Position numbers and translations under genes: made by a program. From the NCBI GenBank assembly GCA_002404345.1, contig DHJN01000065.1, positions 1 to 8,761 of the forward strand: a DNA stretch of 8,761 bases. The letters are read 5' to 3'. The stretch comes from Actinobacteria bacterium UBA4719. Its GTDB lineage: Bacteria > Actinomycetota > Actinomycetes > Actinomycetales > Dermatophilaceae. Below, in pieces: positions 1 to 7,295 of the stretch. The stretch's first letter is position 1. Every line of letters starts with the position of its first letter. The notes below the pieces were generated by a model that was given only the letters and a program-made list of their open reading frames with translations, was not told where the DNA came from and did no database searches.

Positions 1-60
1 TGTTGGTGCGGTGGTGGGTGGCGTGGTCGGTGCCGTAGTGGGGGCAACCGTCGGTTGAGG
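1..60 (-). repeat. Thr/Pro-rich low-complexity tail of PknB
   Basis: This stretch encodes PknB residues 591-610, a run built from PTTAPTTPPTTAPT-like units that begins right after the last PASTA strand and continues past the window edge. It lies outside the membrane and probably acts as a flexible wall-spanning or glycosylated linker; that role is inference. If another PASTA unit exists it would have to lie beyond this linker, outside the window. Confidence 0.7.
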
Positions 61-1830
61 AACCTGTGCCACCACCAGGACGATCTGGGTGCCGACGTCG
101 ACCGTCTCGCCGGCATGGGTCTGGGACAGCACCGTGCCCTCAGGCTTGTCGCTGTCCGCGAACTTGGTCGTGTACTTCAGCTTGACGTCGGCGAGTGCCT
201 GCTGAGCATCGCCGCGGTTGGAACCAACCACATCCGGCACCTTGACTTTGCCACTGGACACCTTGAGGACAACCGACGACCCGGCTGCGACCGACTCCCC
301 GGCCTTGGGCACGGTCTCGACGACCTTGCCCTTGTCAAGGTTGGGGTTGTCGACGGACTCCACCTTGCCCACGGTGAGGCCGCTGCTCGCGAGCGCCGCC
401 TTGGCCGAGTCCTCGGTGAAGCCACGGAGATCCGGCACCGTCGCATCGCCGGGACCGGTGGAGACGGTGATGGTTACCGAGGTGTTCCTGGGGTGCTGCT
501 CACCGGATTGCGGGCTCTGGTCGACGACGATGCCCTTGGGTGCTTGGTTGGTGGCGGTGGAGACGACGACCAGGAACCCCGCGGCGCGCAGCTTGGCCTC
601 CGCCTTGGCCTGGGTCAGGTTGAACACCGAGGGCACGGTCAGCTTGGCCGCGGGCGCGTCGGCGGCGAACATCGCCTTGCCGGCCAGGCCCAACAGGACC
701 AGGGCGGCGACGACCGCCAGGGCCAGCAGGGCATAGGTAGCACTGTGGCGCTTGCGCGGCAGCTCGGCCGGGTCCCGCCCGATGGCGGGCAATGTCGCGG
801 TGTTGTGGTGCTGGCCGTTCTGGGCCCTGCCGCCCTGAGCCTCGACGACCTGGGTCGCATCGGCCGGGAATATGGCCATCGTCGGATCGCCGCCCATCCC
901 GTTGGCAACGGCCACCCCACCCGCGCCGAGAGCGGCACCTGTTGCCGTCCCATGGGCAGCGGAGCTGATTGGCCGTCCGCTTCGGGCTGCCGCGAGGTCG
1001 GAGCGGAACTGTGCCGCGTCCTGGTATCGCGCGTCGCGGTCCTTGACCAGAGCGTGCAGCACGACGGCGTCGAGATCGGCGCTGAGGTCCGGCTGATGCA
1101 CCGAAGCGAGCTGCGGCGCCTGGCCCACGTGCTGGTAGGCGATGGAGACCGGTGAGTCCCCGACGAACGGCGTACGGCCCGTGAGCAGCTCGTAGAGCAG
1201 ACAGCCAGCGGAGTACAGATCGGAGCGGGCGTCGACCGGAAGGCCCTGCGCCTGCTCTGGTGAGAGGTACTGCGCCGTGCCGATGACGGACTGGGTCTGG
1301 GTCATAGTGGCGGCAGTGTCGGCAATGGCGCGGGCGATCCCGAAGTCCATCACCTTGACGTCGCCCTCGGGGGTCAGCATGACATTGGCCGGCTTGATGT
1401 CCCGGTGGACGATACCCATCCGATGGCTGTACGACAGCGCGTCCAGAACGCCCTCGGTGACCCTGGCTGCCTCAGCGGGCTCCAGGACCGACTTCTCGTT
1501 GAGGATCTCGCGCAACGTGCGGCCTTGGACGTACTCCATCACGATGTACGGAAGGGCAACCTTCGCCCCACCGCTCTCGGTCTCCTCGTCCTCGCCGGAG
1601 TCGTAGACCGCGACGATGGCCGGGTGGTTCAGCCCTGCCGCGGACTGGGCCTCGCGGCGGAACCGGGCCAGGAAGGAGGGGTCGCGGGCCAGGTCGGAGC
1701 GGAGCATCTTGATGGCCACAGTGCGGCCGAGCCTGGTGTCGTGACCTGCGTGGACCTCAGCCATTCCGCCGCGGCCGATCAGGTCACCGACCTGGTACCG
1801 CCCGCCCAGCAGACGAGTTGTGCTGTTCAC
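1..1830 (-). CDS. pknB: PASTA-domain Ser/Thr protein kinase PknB (3' end off the window)
   Basis: Membrane receptor kinase that phosphorylates cell-division and peptidoglycan-synthesis proteins. I translated 610 codons without a stop; the reading frame leaves the left edge, so the C-terminus is missing. The GTG start at 1830-1828 shares one base with the pknA stop (TAGTG) and follows a strong AAGGAGGG Shine-Dalgarno. Visible: Gly-rich loop GRGGMAEV (19-26), VAIK with catalytic Lys41, helix-C Glu60, HRD (142-144) with Asn149, DFG (162-164), and activation-loop MTQTQ with Thr177 and Thr179, equivalent to the two autophosphorylated threonines of mycobacterial PknB. GTAQYLSPEQ follows. A Gly/Ala-rich linker (about 290-383) leads to one transmembrane helix (about 384-404). 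Three PASTA repeats follow (about 417-475, 483-547, 549-588), then a Thr/Pro-rich tail from 591. Identity is secure. M. tuberculosis PknB has four PASTA units, so three is a difference. Confidence 0.96.
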   Translation of the reverse strand, partial: MNSTTRLLGGRYQVGDLIGRGGMAEVHAGHDTRLGRTVAIKMLRSDLARDPSFLARFRREAQSAAGLNHPAIVAVYDSGEDEETESGGAKVALPYIVMEYVQGRTLREILNEKSVLEPAEAARVTEGVLDALSYSHRMGIVHRDIKPANVMLTPEGDVKVMDFGIARAIADTAATMTQTQSVIGTAQYLSPEQAQGLPVDARSDLYSAGCLLYELLTGRTPFVGDSPVSIAYQHVGQAPQLASVHQPDLSADLDAVVLHALVKDRDARYQDAAQFRSDLAAARSGRPISSAAHGTATGAALGAGGVAVANGMGGDPTMAIFPADATQVVEAQGGRAQNGQHHNTATLPAIGRDPAELPRKRHSATYALLALAVVAALVLLGLAGKAMFAADAPAAKLTVPSVFNLTQAKAEAKLRAAGFLVVVSTATNQAPKGIVVDQSPQSGEQHPRNTSVTITVSTGPGDATVPDLRGFTEDSAKAALASSGLTVGKVESVDNPNLDKGKVVETVPKAGESVAAGSSVVLKVSSGKVKVPDVVGSNRGDAQQALADVKLKYTTKFADSDKPEGTVLSQTHAGETVDVGTQIVLVVAQVPQPTVAPTTAPTTPPTTAPT

Positions 1831-3164
1831 TAATTGCCCTCCTTCTTGTTGCCGTTGTTGCCACCGTCGCCGTTGCCCTTGCCCTTGTTGGGCCGGGTGG
1901 GCACGGGTGAGGTGACCGCAGGAGGCGTGATCACGGCGGGTGCGCTGGTGCTCGGGGTCGCACTGCTTGTGGTTGACGTGGGTGAAGGGGTGGTTGTGGA
2001 GACGGGGGTCCTGGTGCTGCTGCCGGTGAGGACGTCCGACGGGAGGAAGAACGCAAGAACGGCGAGCAGCGCGACGGCCGCGGCTCCGAGGAACCAGGCC
2101 ACAGGGCGCCCAGATCGTCGATCCGGTGTGCCGGGTGGTTCGGTGGGCGTGCCCATGGCCTGCATGGCCTGGGTGGGACTGGCCTGGGTGGGCATCGCCT
2201 GGGTCTGCATGGCCTGGGCCGCCATCGCCACGGTCGGCGCGGTGACGGTCCGCGAGGGTGTGGTCGCGGTGGTGACGGTCCGCGAGGGTGTGGTCGCGGT
2301 GGTGACGGTCCGCGAGGGTGTGGTCGCGGCGGTGACGGACGATGCGAAGGCGGCATCCGGCATACCGAGGGCATGGGCCATCACGGCGGCACTTGCCGGA
2401 CGGTCCGCCGGGTTCTTGGCCAGGGCGGCACTGATCACGTCGCGGACCCCGACGGGGATGGTGTCGGGCAGCTCCGGCGGTGGCCGGTTGATGTGGGCCA
2501 GGGCGGTCGCTATGAGGGTGTCGGCGTCGAACGGGCGCTGACCGGTGAGCATCTCGTGGCCGACGACGCCAAGGGCATAGATGTCGCTGGAGGCCGTCGC
2601 GCTCTGGCCCATGGCCTGCTCGGGGGAGAGGTACTGGGCGGTTCCGAGGATCTGGCCGGTCTGGGTCATGGGTGCTGCGTCGACCGCTCGGGAGATGCCA
2701 AAGTCCGTGAGCTTGGCCCGGCCGTCAGGGGTGATCAGGATGTTGGCCGGCTTCACGTCGCGGTGCACGACGCCGCCCCGATGGGCGGCCTCGAGTGCGG
2801 TGGCCGCCTGGATGAGAATCGACGCGGTCTCCTGTGCAGACAACGGTGCGCGATCGGAGATGATCTCGCTCAGCGGTTGGCCGGTCACGAGCTCCATGAC
2901 GAGGTAGGCCGCGCCGCCGTCCTCTCCGTAGTCGAACACGGCGGCGATGTTGGGGTGGTGCAATGCGGCCGTATGCCGTGCCTCTGCCCGGAAACGTTCG
3001 ACGAAGTCACTCTGCGCGCTGAGACCGGGATGCAGGAGCTTGACCGCGACGCTGCGGCCGAGGACGGTGTCGGTGGCCGCCCATACCTCGCCCATGCCGC
3101 CGGCGGCGATGCGATCGGTCAGGGTGTAACGGTCATTCAGGACGGTGCCCTCGGTGGGGTTCAT
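1830..3164 (-). CDS. pknA: Ser/Thr protein kinase PknA, without PASTA domains
   Basis: A 444-residue Hanks-type kinase controlling septation and cell shape, partner of PknB. The ATG at 3164 overlaps the pbpA stop as ATGA. Kinase domain about 13-265: Gly-rich AAGGMGEVW (20-28), VAVK with Lys42, helix-C Glu61, HRD (134-136) with Asn141, DFG (154-156), activation-loop Thr167 and Thr169 in MTQT, then GTAQYLSPEQ. The linker 279-308 holds three copies of a 10-residue Thr/Ser-rich repeat. A Met/Gln-rich stretch follows (317-338). One membrane helix (about 354-374) precedes a Ser/Thr/Pro-rich outside region and a polar Gly/Asn/Lys end (about 425-444). The lack of PASTA units and its place between pbpA and pknB separate it from PknB. 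All catalytic residues are present. Confidence 0.95.
   Translation of the reverse strand: MNPTEGTVLNDRYTLTDRIAAGGMGEVWAATDTVLGRSVAVKLLHPGLSAQSDFVERFRAEARHTAALHHPNIAAVFDYGEDGGAAYLVMELVTGQPLSEIISDRAPLSAQETASILIQAATALEAAHRGGVVHRDVKPANILITPDGRAKLTDFGISRAVDAAPMTQTGQILGTAQYLSPEQAMGQSATASSDIYALGVVGHEMLTGQRPFDADTLIATALAHINRPPPELPDTIPVGVRDVISAALAKNPADRPASAAVMAHALGMPDAAFASSVTAATTPSRTVTTATTPSRTVTTATTPSRTVTAPTVAMAAQAMQTQAMPTQASPTQAMQAMGTPTEPPGTPDRRSGRPVAWFLGAAAVALLAVLAFFLPSDVLTGSSTRTPVSTTTPSPTSTTSSATPSTSAPAVITPPAVTSPVPTRPNKGKGNGDGGNNGNKKEGN
1837..1844 (-). promoter_or_regulatory. Strong Shine-Dalgarno of pknB inside the pknA 3' end
   Basis: The minus strand reads AAGGAGGG, six bases before the GTG start of pknB. 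It lies in the codons for the Lys-Lys-Glu-Gly end of PknA. It decides the GTG start, because no ATG lies nearby in the same frame, and it suggests that pknB can be initiated independently as well as through the TAGTG stop/start overlap. Confidence 0.85.
2151..2216 (-). repeat. Degenerate Gln/Met-rich repeat in PknA linker
   Basis: PknA residues 317-338 contain QAM, TQAMPTQ and TQAMQAM segments, a degenerate short-period repeat just before the membrane helix. In DNA it appears as recurring ggcctgggtg-like blocks on the plus strand. It lies 8 residues after the 30-bp repeat array and is the second low-complexity block in the same linker. Confidence 0.7.
2241..2330 (-). repeat. Three tandem 30-bp repeats in the pknA linker
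   Basis: Three head-to-tail 30-bp copies lie at 2241-2270, 2271-2300 and 2301-2330. They are identical except for base 2330 (c instead of t), which changes a Thr codon to Ala at residue 279. Eight bases of a fourth copy follow at 2331-2338. Each copy encodes (T/A)ATTPSRTVT, so 30 bp keeps the frame. Near-identity at third codon positions implies recent expansion by slippage or unequal recombination. Confidence 0.95.
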
Positions 3165-4618
3165 GGCTTCATCACCGCCTCGATGACCTGCCGTGCGATA
3201 GGTGCGGCGACCTTGCCGCCGAACGCCTCGTTGCCGACGTTTCCGCCGTCCTCAACGACCACCGCGACGGCGATCTTTGGGTCATTGGCAGGCGCGAACG
3301 CGGTGAACCAGGCGTGCGGTGCGCCGCCCTTGAGGTGCTGGGCGGTTCCCGTCTTGCCTGCCACCTGGATGCCGGGAATCTGGGCCGGAGTGCCGGTGCC
3401 TGACTGGACGACGGTGACCATCATCCGGGTCAGGGCGGCCGCGACCTCGGGAGTGATCGCCTGCGAGAGCTTCTCGGGCTGACTCTGGTCGATGATGTCC
3501 AGATTGCCGTTCCGGGTGTCCTTGACCAGGTATGGGCGCATGACGGTGCCCTTGTTGGCGATGCCGGCGCTCACCATCGCCATCTGCAGCGGCGTCACCC
3601 GCACGTCGTACTGTCCGATCGCGGACTGTGCGGACTGCGGCGCGTTGAGCTGCGCCGGGACGACGCTCGGCGTGACCCGCATCGGCACCCGAAGGGCGTC
3701 ACCGAAGCCGAACTTGGCTGCCTGCGCACGCAGCGAGTCGCCGCCGAGCTCGAGCCCCAACCAACCGAAGGCGCTGTTGCAGGAGATCTCGAGAGCGTGC
3801 GTCAGGGAGGTCTTGTCGCCCGGGCCACACGGCTGGTGGTCGTCGGTGGGCAGGTTGGTGGCCGTCTGTGGCAGGTCGAGCGTTGCCGGTCCGGGGATCT
3901 CGGTCCCCTCGGTGAACTTGCCCGAGGACAGCGCCGCCGCGGCGGTGATCAGCTTGAAGGTGGAGCCCGGCGGGTAGAGGTTACCGGCGATGGTCCGGTT
4001 CTCCGTAGGGCGCGTCGGGTCCGCATTCAGGCTCTTCCAGGCTCTTGCGACGTTGTTGAGGTTGTGGCTGGACAAGGTCGTCGGGTCGTACTGCGGGTGG
4101 CTGACCATCGCCAGGATGGCGCCGGTGCGGGGATCCAGTGCGACCACGGCACCGCGCTGGTTGCCCAGAGCCCTGTCTGCGGCCTGTTGGGCCTTGGGGT
4201 TGATGGTGAGCTCGAGGTTGGCGCCGCTGGGGGCCTTACCGGTCACCATGTCGACCACTCGCCGGTAGAAGAGCTTGTCGGACCGCCCGGAGAGCAGTGT
4301 GTCCTCGGATCCCTCGAGTCCGCCGCCGGGACCGTAGGTGAAGGAGTAGTAGCCGGTGATCTGGGAGTAGAGCTTGGCCGAGGGGTAGGTGCGGACGTAC
4401 TTGAGTTCGTCCTTGGTCGCCACGGACTTGGCCACGGGTGACCCGTCGACCAGGATGGCGCCGCGCTCGCGGGAGTAGTTGTCCAGCAGCGTACGACGGT
4501 TGCCCGGACGGCTGTCGAGGTCCTTGGCACTGACGAACTGGATCCAGGTGGTGGAGATGAGCAGCATGCTGAAGAGCAGGGCCACGACGAAGGACAGCCG
4601 GCGGATGGGCTGATTCAT
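3161..4618 (-). CDS. pbpA: Class B penicillin-binding protein PbpA (peptidoglycan transpeptidase)
   Basis: A 485-residue D,D-transpeptidase that cross-links peptidoglycan on the outer face of the membrane, partner of the SEDS protein encoded upstream. An N-terminal signal anchor (about 8-29) is followed by the short dimerisation domain with RERGAILVDG (50-59). The transpeptidase domain has the three penicillin-binding motifs: STFK with nucleophile Ser219 and Lys222, SCN (279-281), and KTGT (422-425). Cys264 and Cys280 flank the active-site region and could form a disulfide. The ATG at 4618 overlaps the rodA stop as ATGA and has GGTGAGG five bases before it; a longer frame reaching back to 4828 only re-reads rodA. 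Length fits mycobacterial PBPA (about 490). A PASTA domain is absent, as expected for this paralogue. Confidence 0.96.
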   Translation of the reverse strand: MNQPIRRLSFVVALLFSMLLISTTWIQFVSAKDLDSRPGNRRTLLDNYSRERGAILVDGSPVAKSVATKDELKYVRTYPSAKLYSQITGYYSFTYGPGGGLEGSEDTLLSGRSDKLFYRRVVDMVTGKAPSGANLELTINPKAQQAADRALGNQRGAVVALDPRTGAILAMVSHPQYDPTTLSSHNLNNVARAWKSLNADPTRPTENRTIAGNLYPPGSTFKLITAAAALSSGKFTEGTEIPGPATLDLPQTATNLPTDDHQPCGPGDKTSLTHALEISCNSAFGWLGLELGGDSLRAQAAKFGFGDALRVPMRVTPSVVPAQLNAPQSAQSAIGQYDVRVTPLQMAMVSAGIANKGTVMRPYLVKDTRNGNLDIIDQSQPEKLSQAITPEVAAALTRMMVTVVQSGTGTPAQIPGIQVAGKTGTAQHLKGGAPHAWFTAFAPANDPKIAVAVVVEDGGNVGNEAFGGKVAAPIARQVIEAVMKP

Positions 4619-5997
4619 GGGCGCCTCACCACCTGGGTGTGGGCTGAGGACACATTCGCCAGCTCGTCGGCATCGGGCAGTGGCCTCCGGGCCTGGTCGC
4701 TGATCCGTAGCAGCAGCGCCACTACTGACCAGTTGGCCAGCAGGGACGAGCCGCCGTAGGAGAGGAAGGGCATGGTCAGACCGGTCAGCGGGATGACTCT
4801 GGTGACGCCACCGACGACCACGAAGCACTGCAGGGCCAGTGAGAAGGACAGCCCGACCGCCAGCAGCTTGCCGAAGCCGTCCCGGACGCCGAGGGCGGTG
4901 CGCAGGCCACGTTCGACCAGCAGCACGTAGAGCAGCAACAGCGCGAACAGCCCGATCAGCCCGATCTCCTCGCCGAAGCTGGGGACGATGAAGTCACTCT
5001 CCGGGAAGTAGGTGAACTCGGGGTGACCGCGTCCCAGCCCGCTGCCGAGCAGCCCGCCCTTGGCCATGCCCATCAGGCCCTTGACCAGCTGGTCGCTTGC
5101 AGCAAGAGCCTTGTCGCTGAACGGATGCAGCCACAGCAGGACCCGTACCTGGACGTGCCCGAACAACAGGTAGGCGACGTACGAGCCGGCGCAGAACAGG
5201 ATCATGCCGATCGCGATCCACGACCTGCGTTCGGTGGCGACGTAGAGCATCGAGACGAACAGACCGAAGAACATCAGCGAGGAGCCCAGATCCCGCTCGA
5301 ACACCAGCACCCCGACGCTGGCAAGCCAGGCAATCAGGATGGGACCGAGGTCCTGCGCCCTGGGCAATCCGATCCCGAGGAACCGGCTGCCGACCAGAGA
5401 GAGGACGTCGCGGGTCTGCACCAGGTAGCCGGCGAAGAAGATGACCAGCAGGATCTTCGCGACCTCGCCCGGCTGGAAGGACAACGGCCCGAGCCCGATC
5501 CAGATCCGCGAGCCGTTGATGTTGCGGCCGATGCCGGGCATGAGCGGCAGCAGGAGCATGCCGAGGCCGACCGCCATCGCGGTGAAGGTGAAACGCCGCA
5601 GGTGGCGGTGGTCGCGCAGGACGATGATGACGCCAATGGCGATGAGCACGCCCAGCGCGCTCCAGATCAGCTGCTTGGGCGCAAGAAGATGGCTCCCGGT
5701 GCGGCCGTAGGCCAGGTCCAGACGGTGGATCATCACCAGACCCAGCCCGTTGAGCAGAGTCGCGATCGGCAGCAACAGCGGGTCGGCATACGAGGCCCGC
5801 CAACGCAGCGCCAGGTGGAAGCCGACGGAGAGGACCAGCAGCCCGAAGCCGTACTTGATCAGGTCGGGTGGGAACGCCCCGTCGATCGCCAAGCCGACGT
5901 TGAGGTAGGCCACGAGGACGATCGTGACAGCAAGCAGCAGCAGCACCAGCTCGACATTGCGCCTGTTGCGAGGACGAAAGGAGGTGACGGTAGTCAT
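4615..5997 (-). CDS. rodA: SEDS peptidoglycan glycosyltransferase RodA (FtsW/RodA/SpoVE family)
   Basis: A 460-residue polytopic membrane protein that polymerises lipid II into glycan strands during elongation, working with the class B PBP encoded next to it. About 12 hydrophobic segments are visible, the first at about 15-38 and the last at about 412-431. Family signatures: NGSRIWIGLGPLSFQPGE (161-178), FERDLGSS (233-240), PESDFIVPSFGEEIG (332-346) whose Asp335 matches the catalytic aspartate of RodA/FtsW, and PFLSYGGSS (410-418). The ATG at 5997 overlaps the pstP stop as ATGA; an in-frame start at 6045 would intrude further into pstP and add no conserved sequence. RodA rather than FtsW is chosen from the pstP-rodA-pbpA order, since mycobacterial ftsW sits in the dcw cluster. 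Confidence 0.95.
   Translation of the reverse strand: MTTVTSFRPRNRRNVELVLLLLAVTIVLVAYLNVGLAIDGAFPPDLIKYGFGLLVLSVGFHLALRWRASYADPLLLPIATLLNGLGLVMIHRLDLAYGRTGSHLLAPKQLIWSALGVLIAIGVIIVLRDHRHLRRFTFTAMAVGLGMLLLPLMPGIGRNINGSRIWIGLGPLSFQPGEVAKILLVIFFAGYLVQTRDVLSLVGSRFLGIGLPRAQDLGPILIAWLASVGVLVFERDLGSSLMFFGLFVSMLYVATERRSWIAIGMILFCAGSYVAYLLFGHVQVRVLLWLHPFSDKALAASDQLVKGLMGMAKGGLLGSGLGRGHPEFTYFPESDFIVPSFGEEIGLIGLFALLLLYVLLVERGLRTALGVRDGFGKLLAVGLSFSLALQCFVVVGGVTRVIPLTGLTMPFLSYGGSSLLANWSVVALLLRISDQARRPLPDADELANVSSAHTQVVRRP
4624..4630 (-). promoter_or_regulatory. Shine-Dalgarno of pbpA
   Basis: The minus strand reads GGTGAGG five bases ahead of the ATG at 4618. It supports this start over any upstream one and adds to the ATGA coupling with rodA. 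Confidence 0.65.
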
Positions 5998-7280
5998 GAC
6001 TTGGACAAGCCGCAGGTGCCCCCCGCGGCCTTGGTGGTCCGGCACGCGATGGCCTGCACCCGCAGGTCGGTCACGAGCCGCCGAGCGTCCTCCACGCTGG
6101 CGGTGCTGACCGTCGCGTCAACCTTGCCGCGGTAGAAGACCGGCAGGTCGCTCAGCGAGATGTCGCTCTCGTCAGCGATGACATGCGAGAGCGCCCAGGG
6201 GCCGATGTTCTGCGAGACGCCCTGGTAGATCGCGACATGCCCGTTGGTCTCGCCGACGAAGTACTGCTGTTGTGACCAGCTGTGTGCCGCGTAGCCGCCG
6301 CCCACGACGGCGGCCAGGACCAGAGCAACCGGCAAGAGGACCGTGACCCACCGCCTGCGGCCGGAGGTCCGACCCTCGTCGTTGTGCCGGCGGGACGTGG
6401 ATCCCTGGGCCTCGTTGATGTCTGTGCCGAGGGCTTCGCGGGACAGGGCTGCCGCCTTGGCGGCTGGGGTGACCGGTATCGCGCGGGTGGTCGAGACCCT
6501 GCGCTCAGCCGCGGCGCCCACGACCTCGTGTGTCGTCGGTGGCGCCGAGTCATTGTCGAGGTCGACGACGTCGCCGATGATGCAGGTCACGTTGTCGGGC
6601 GCACCGGCGCGCATGGCCAGCTCCACCAGGCGGTCGGCGGTCCCGCCCGGCGGCATGGCCTGCTCGAGGATCTCCTGGATGGTGTCACGCGCAACGAAAC
6701 CGGAGAGGCCGTCGGAGCAGACCAGAAAGCGGTCGCCGATGCGGGCCTCGCGCATGGCCAGGTCCGGTTCGTCGTCGTGCTGGCCGGTCAGAACCCGGGT
6801 GACCAGTGAGCGCTGCGGGTGACCTTCGGCCTCCTCCTCGGTGATCCGGCCCTCGTCGATCAGGCTCTGCACAAACGAGTGGTCGTGCGTGATCTGGGTG
6901 AACGTGCCATCGCGCAGGAGGTAGGCACGGGAGTCGCCGATGTGCGCGACGGCGATCTTGTTGCCGGTCCGCATCAGTGCTGTCACGGTCGTACCCATGC
7001 CCTGAAGCTCGGGGTGATTCCGCATTGCCTCCCGTAGCTCGTTGTTCGCCGTACGCAGCGCGTCCGCGAGCAGGTCCAGGGCGTCATCCGCGCCGTGGCT
7101 CTCGCCGTCGAGGCTGACCATCTCGCCGATCGCGATCGAGCTCGCGACATCGCCCGCGGCGTGGCCACCCATGCCGTCGGCCACGGCGAGAAGGTGGGGT
7201 CCGGCATACCCCGAGTCCTGGTTCTCCTGTCGAACAAGTCCGACGTCCGAGCGGGCGGCGTAGCGCAGCGCGATGGCCAA
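5994..7280 (-). CDS. pstP: PP2C-type Ser/Thr phosphatase PstP
   Basis: Metal-dependent phosphatase that reverses PknA/PknB phosphorylation. From the TTG at 7280 it has 428 residues, starting MAIALRYAARSDVG, seven bases after fhaB and with GGAAGTAGGG five bases upstream. An in-frame start at 7337 would overlap the conserved end of FhaB, so I reject it. PP2C motifs: RQENQD (18-22 region) with metal-binding Asp22, ADGMGGH (34-40), GTTVTA (96-101), HIGDSRAY with Asp116, CSDG (188-191) and PDNVT (228-232) with Asp229. One membrane helix (about 310-332) places a domain of about 95 residues outside the cell, with two cysteines (413 and 423). M. tuberculosis PstP is about 514 residues with a long Pro-rich tail that is absent here. 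The catalytic set looks complete; the usual NED reads NQD, which keeps the metal ligand. Confidence 0.94.
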   Translation of the reverse strand: MAIALRYAARSDVGLVRQENQDSGYAGPHLLAVADGMGGHAAGDVASSIAIGEMVSLDGESHGADDALDLLADALRTANNELREAMRNHPELQGMGTTVTALMRTGNKIAVAHIGDSRAYLLRDGTFTQITHDHSFVQSLIDEGRITEEEAEGHPQRSLVTRVLTGQHDDEPDLAMREARIGDRFLVCSDGLSGFVARDTIQEILEQAMPPGGTADRLVELAMRAGAPDNVTCIIGDVVDLDNDSAPPTTHEVVGAAAERRVSTTRAIPVTPAAKAAALSREALGTDINEAQGSTSRRHNDEGRTSGRRRWVTVLLPVALVLAAVVGGGYAAHSWSQQQYFVGETNGHVAIYQGVSQNIGPWALSHVIADESDISLSDLPVFYRGKVDATVSTASVEDARRLVTDLRVQAIACRTTKAAGGTCGLSKS

Positions 7281-7285
7281 AACAG

Positions 7286-7295
7286 CCCTACTTCC
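7286..7295 (-). promoter_or_regulatory. Shine-Dalgarno-like sequence supporting the TTG start of pstP
   Basis: The minus strand reads GGAAGTAGGG, spanning the fhaB stop codon and ending five bases before TTG at 7280. No ATG or GTG sits between the fhaB stop and the conserved ALRYAARSD block, so this site favours the rare TTG start. Confidence 0.55.

Noticed and set aside
55..1155. Long plus-strand open frame (366 codons)
   Set aside because: It is antisense to pknB, whose kinase and PASTA motifs read cleanly on the minus strand. The plus-strand product has no recognisable domain and is an effect of high G+C.
2241..2330. CRISPR-like array
   Set aside because: The 30-bp units adjoin directly with no spacers and stay in frame inside pknA. 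This is a coding minisatellite.
2373..3482. Long plus-strand open frame (369 codons)
   Set aside because: Antisense to the PknA kinase domain and the PbpA end, which carry intact catalytic motifs. It crosses two real genes and shows no domain.
4619..4828. N-terminal extension of PbpA to an upstream start
   Set aside because: The extra 70 residues re-read the conserved RodA C-terminus in another frame and are Arg/Pro rich. The signal anchor starts right after the ATG at 4618.
5998..6045. N-terminal extension of RodA
   Set aside because: It would overlap the pstP end by about 50 bases, while the ATGA overlap at 5994-5997 matches the next two junctions.
5023..6135. Long plus-strand open frame (370 codons)
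   Set aside because: Antisense to rodA and the pstP end. Its Gln/Asp/His-rich product mirrors hydrophobic codons of RodA, a typical shadow.
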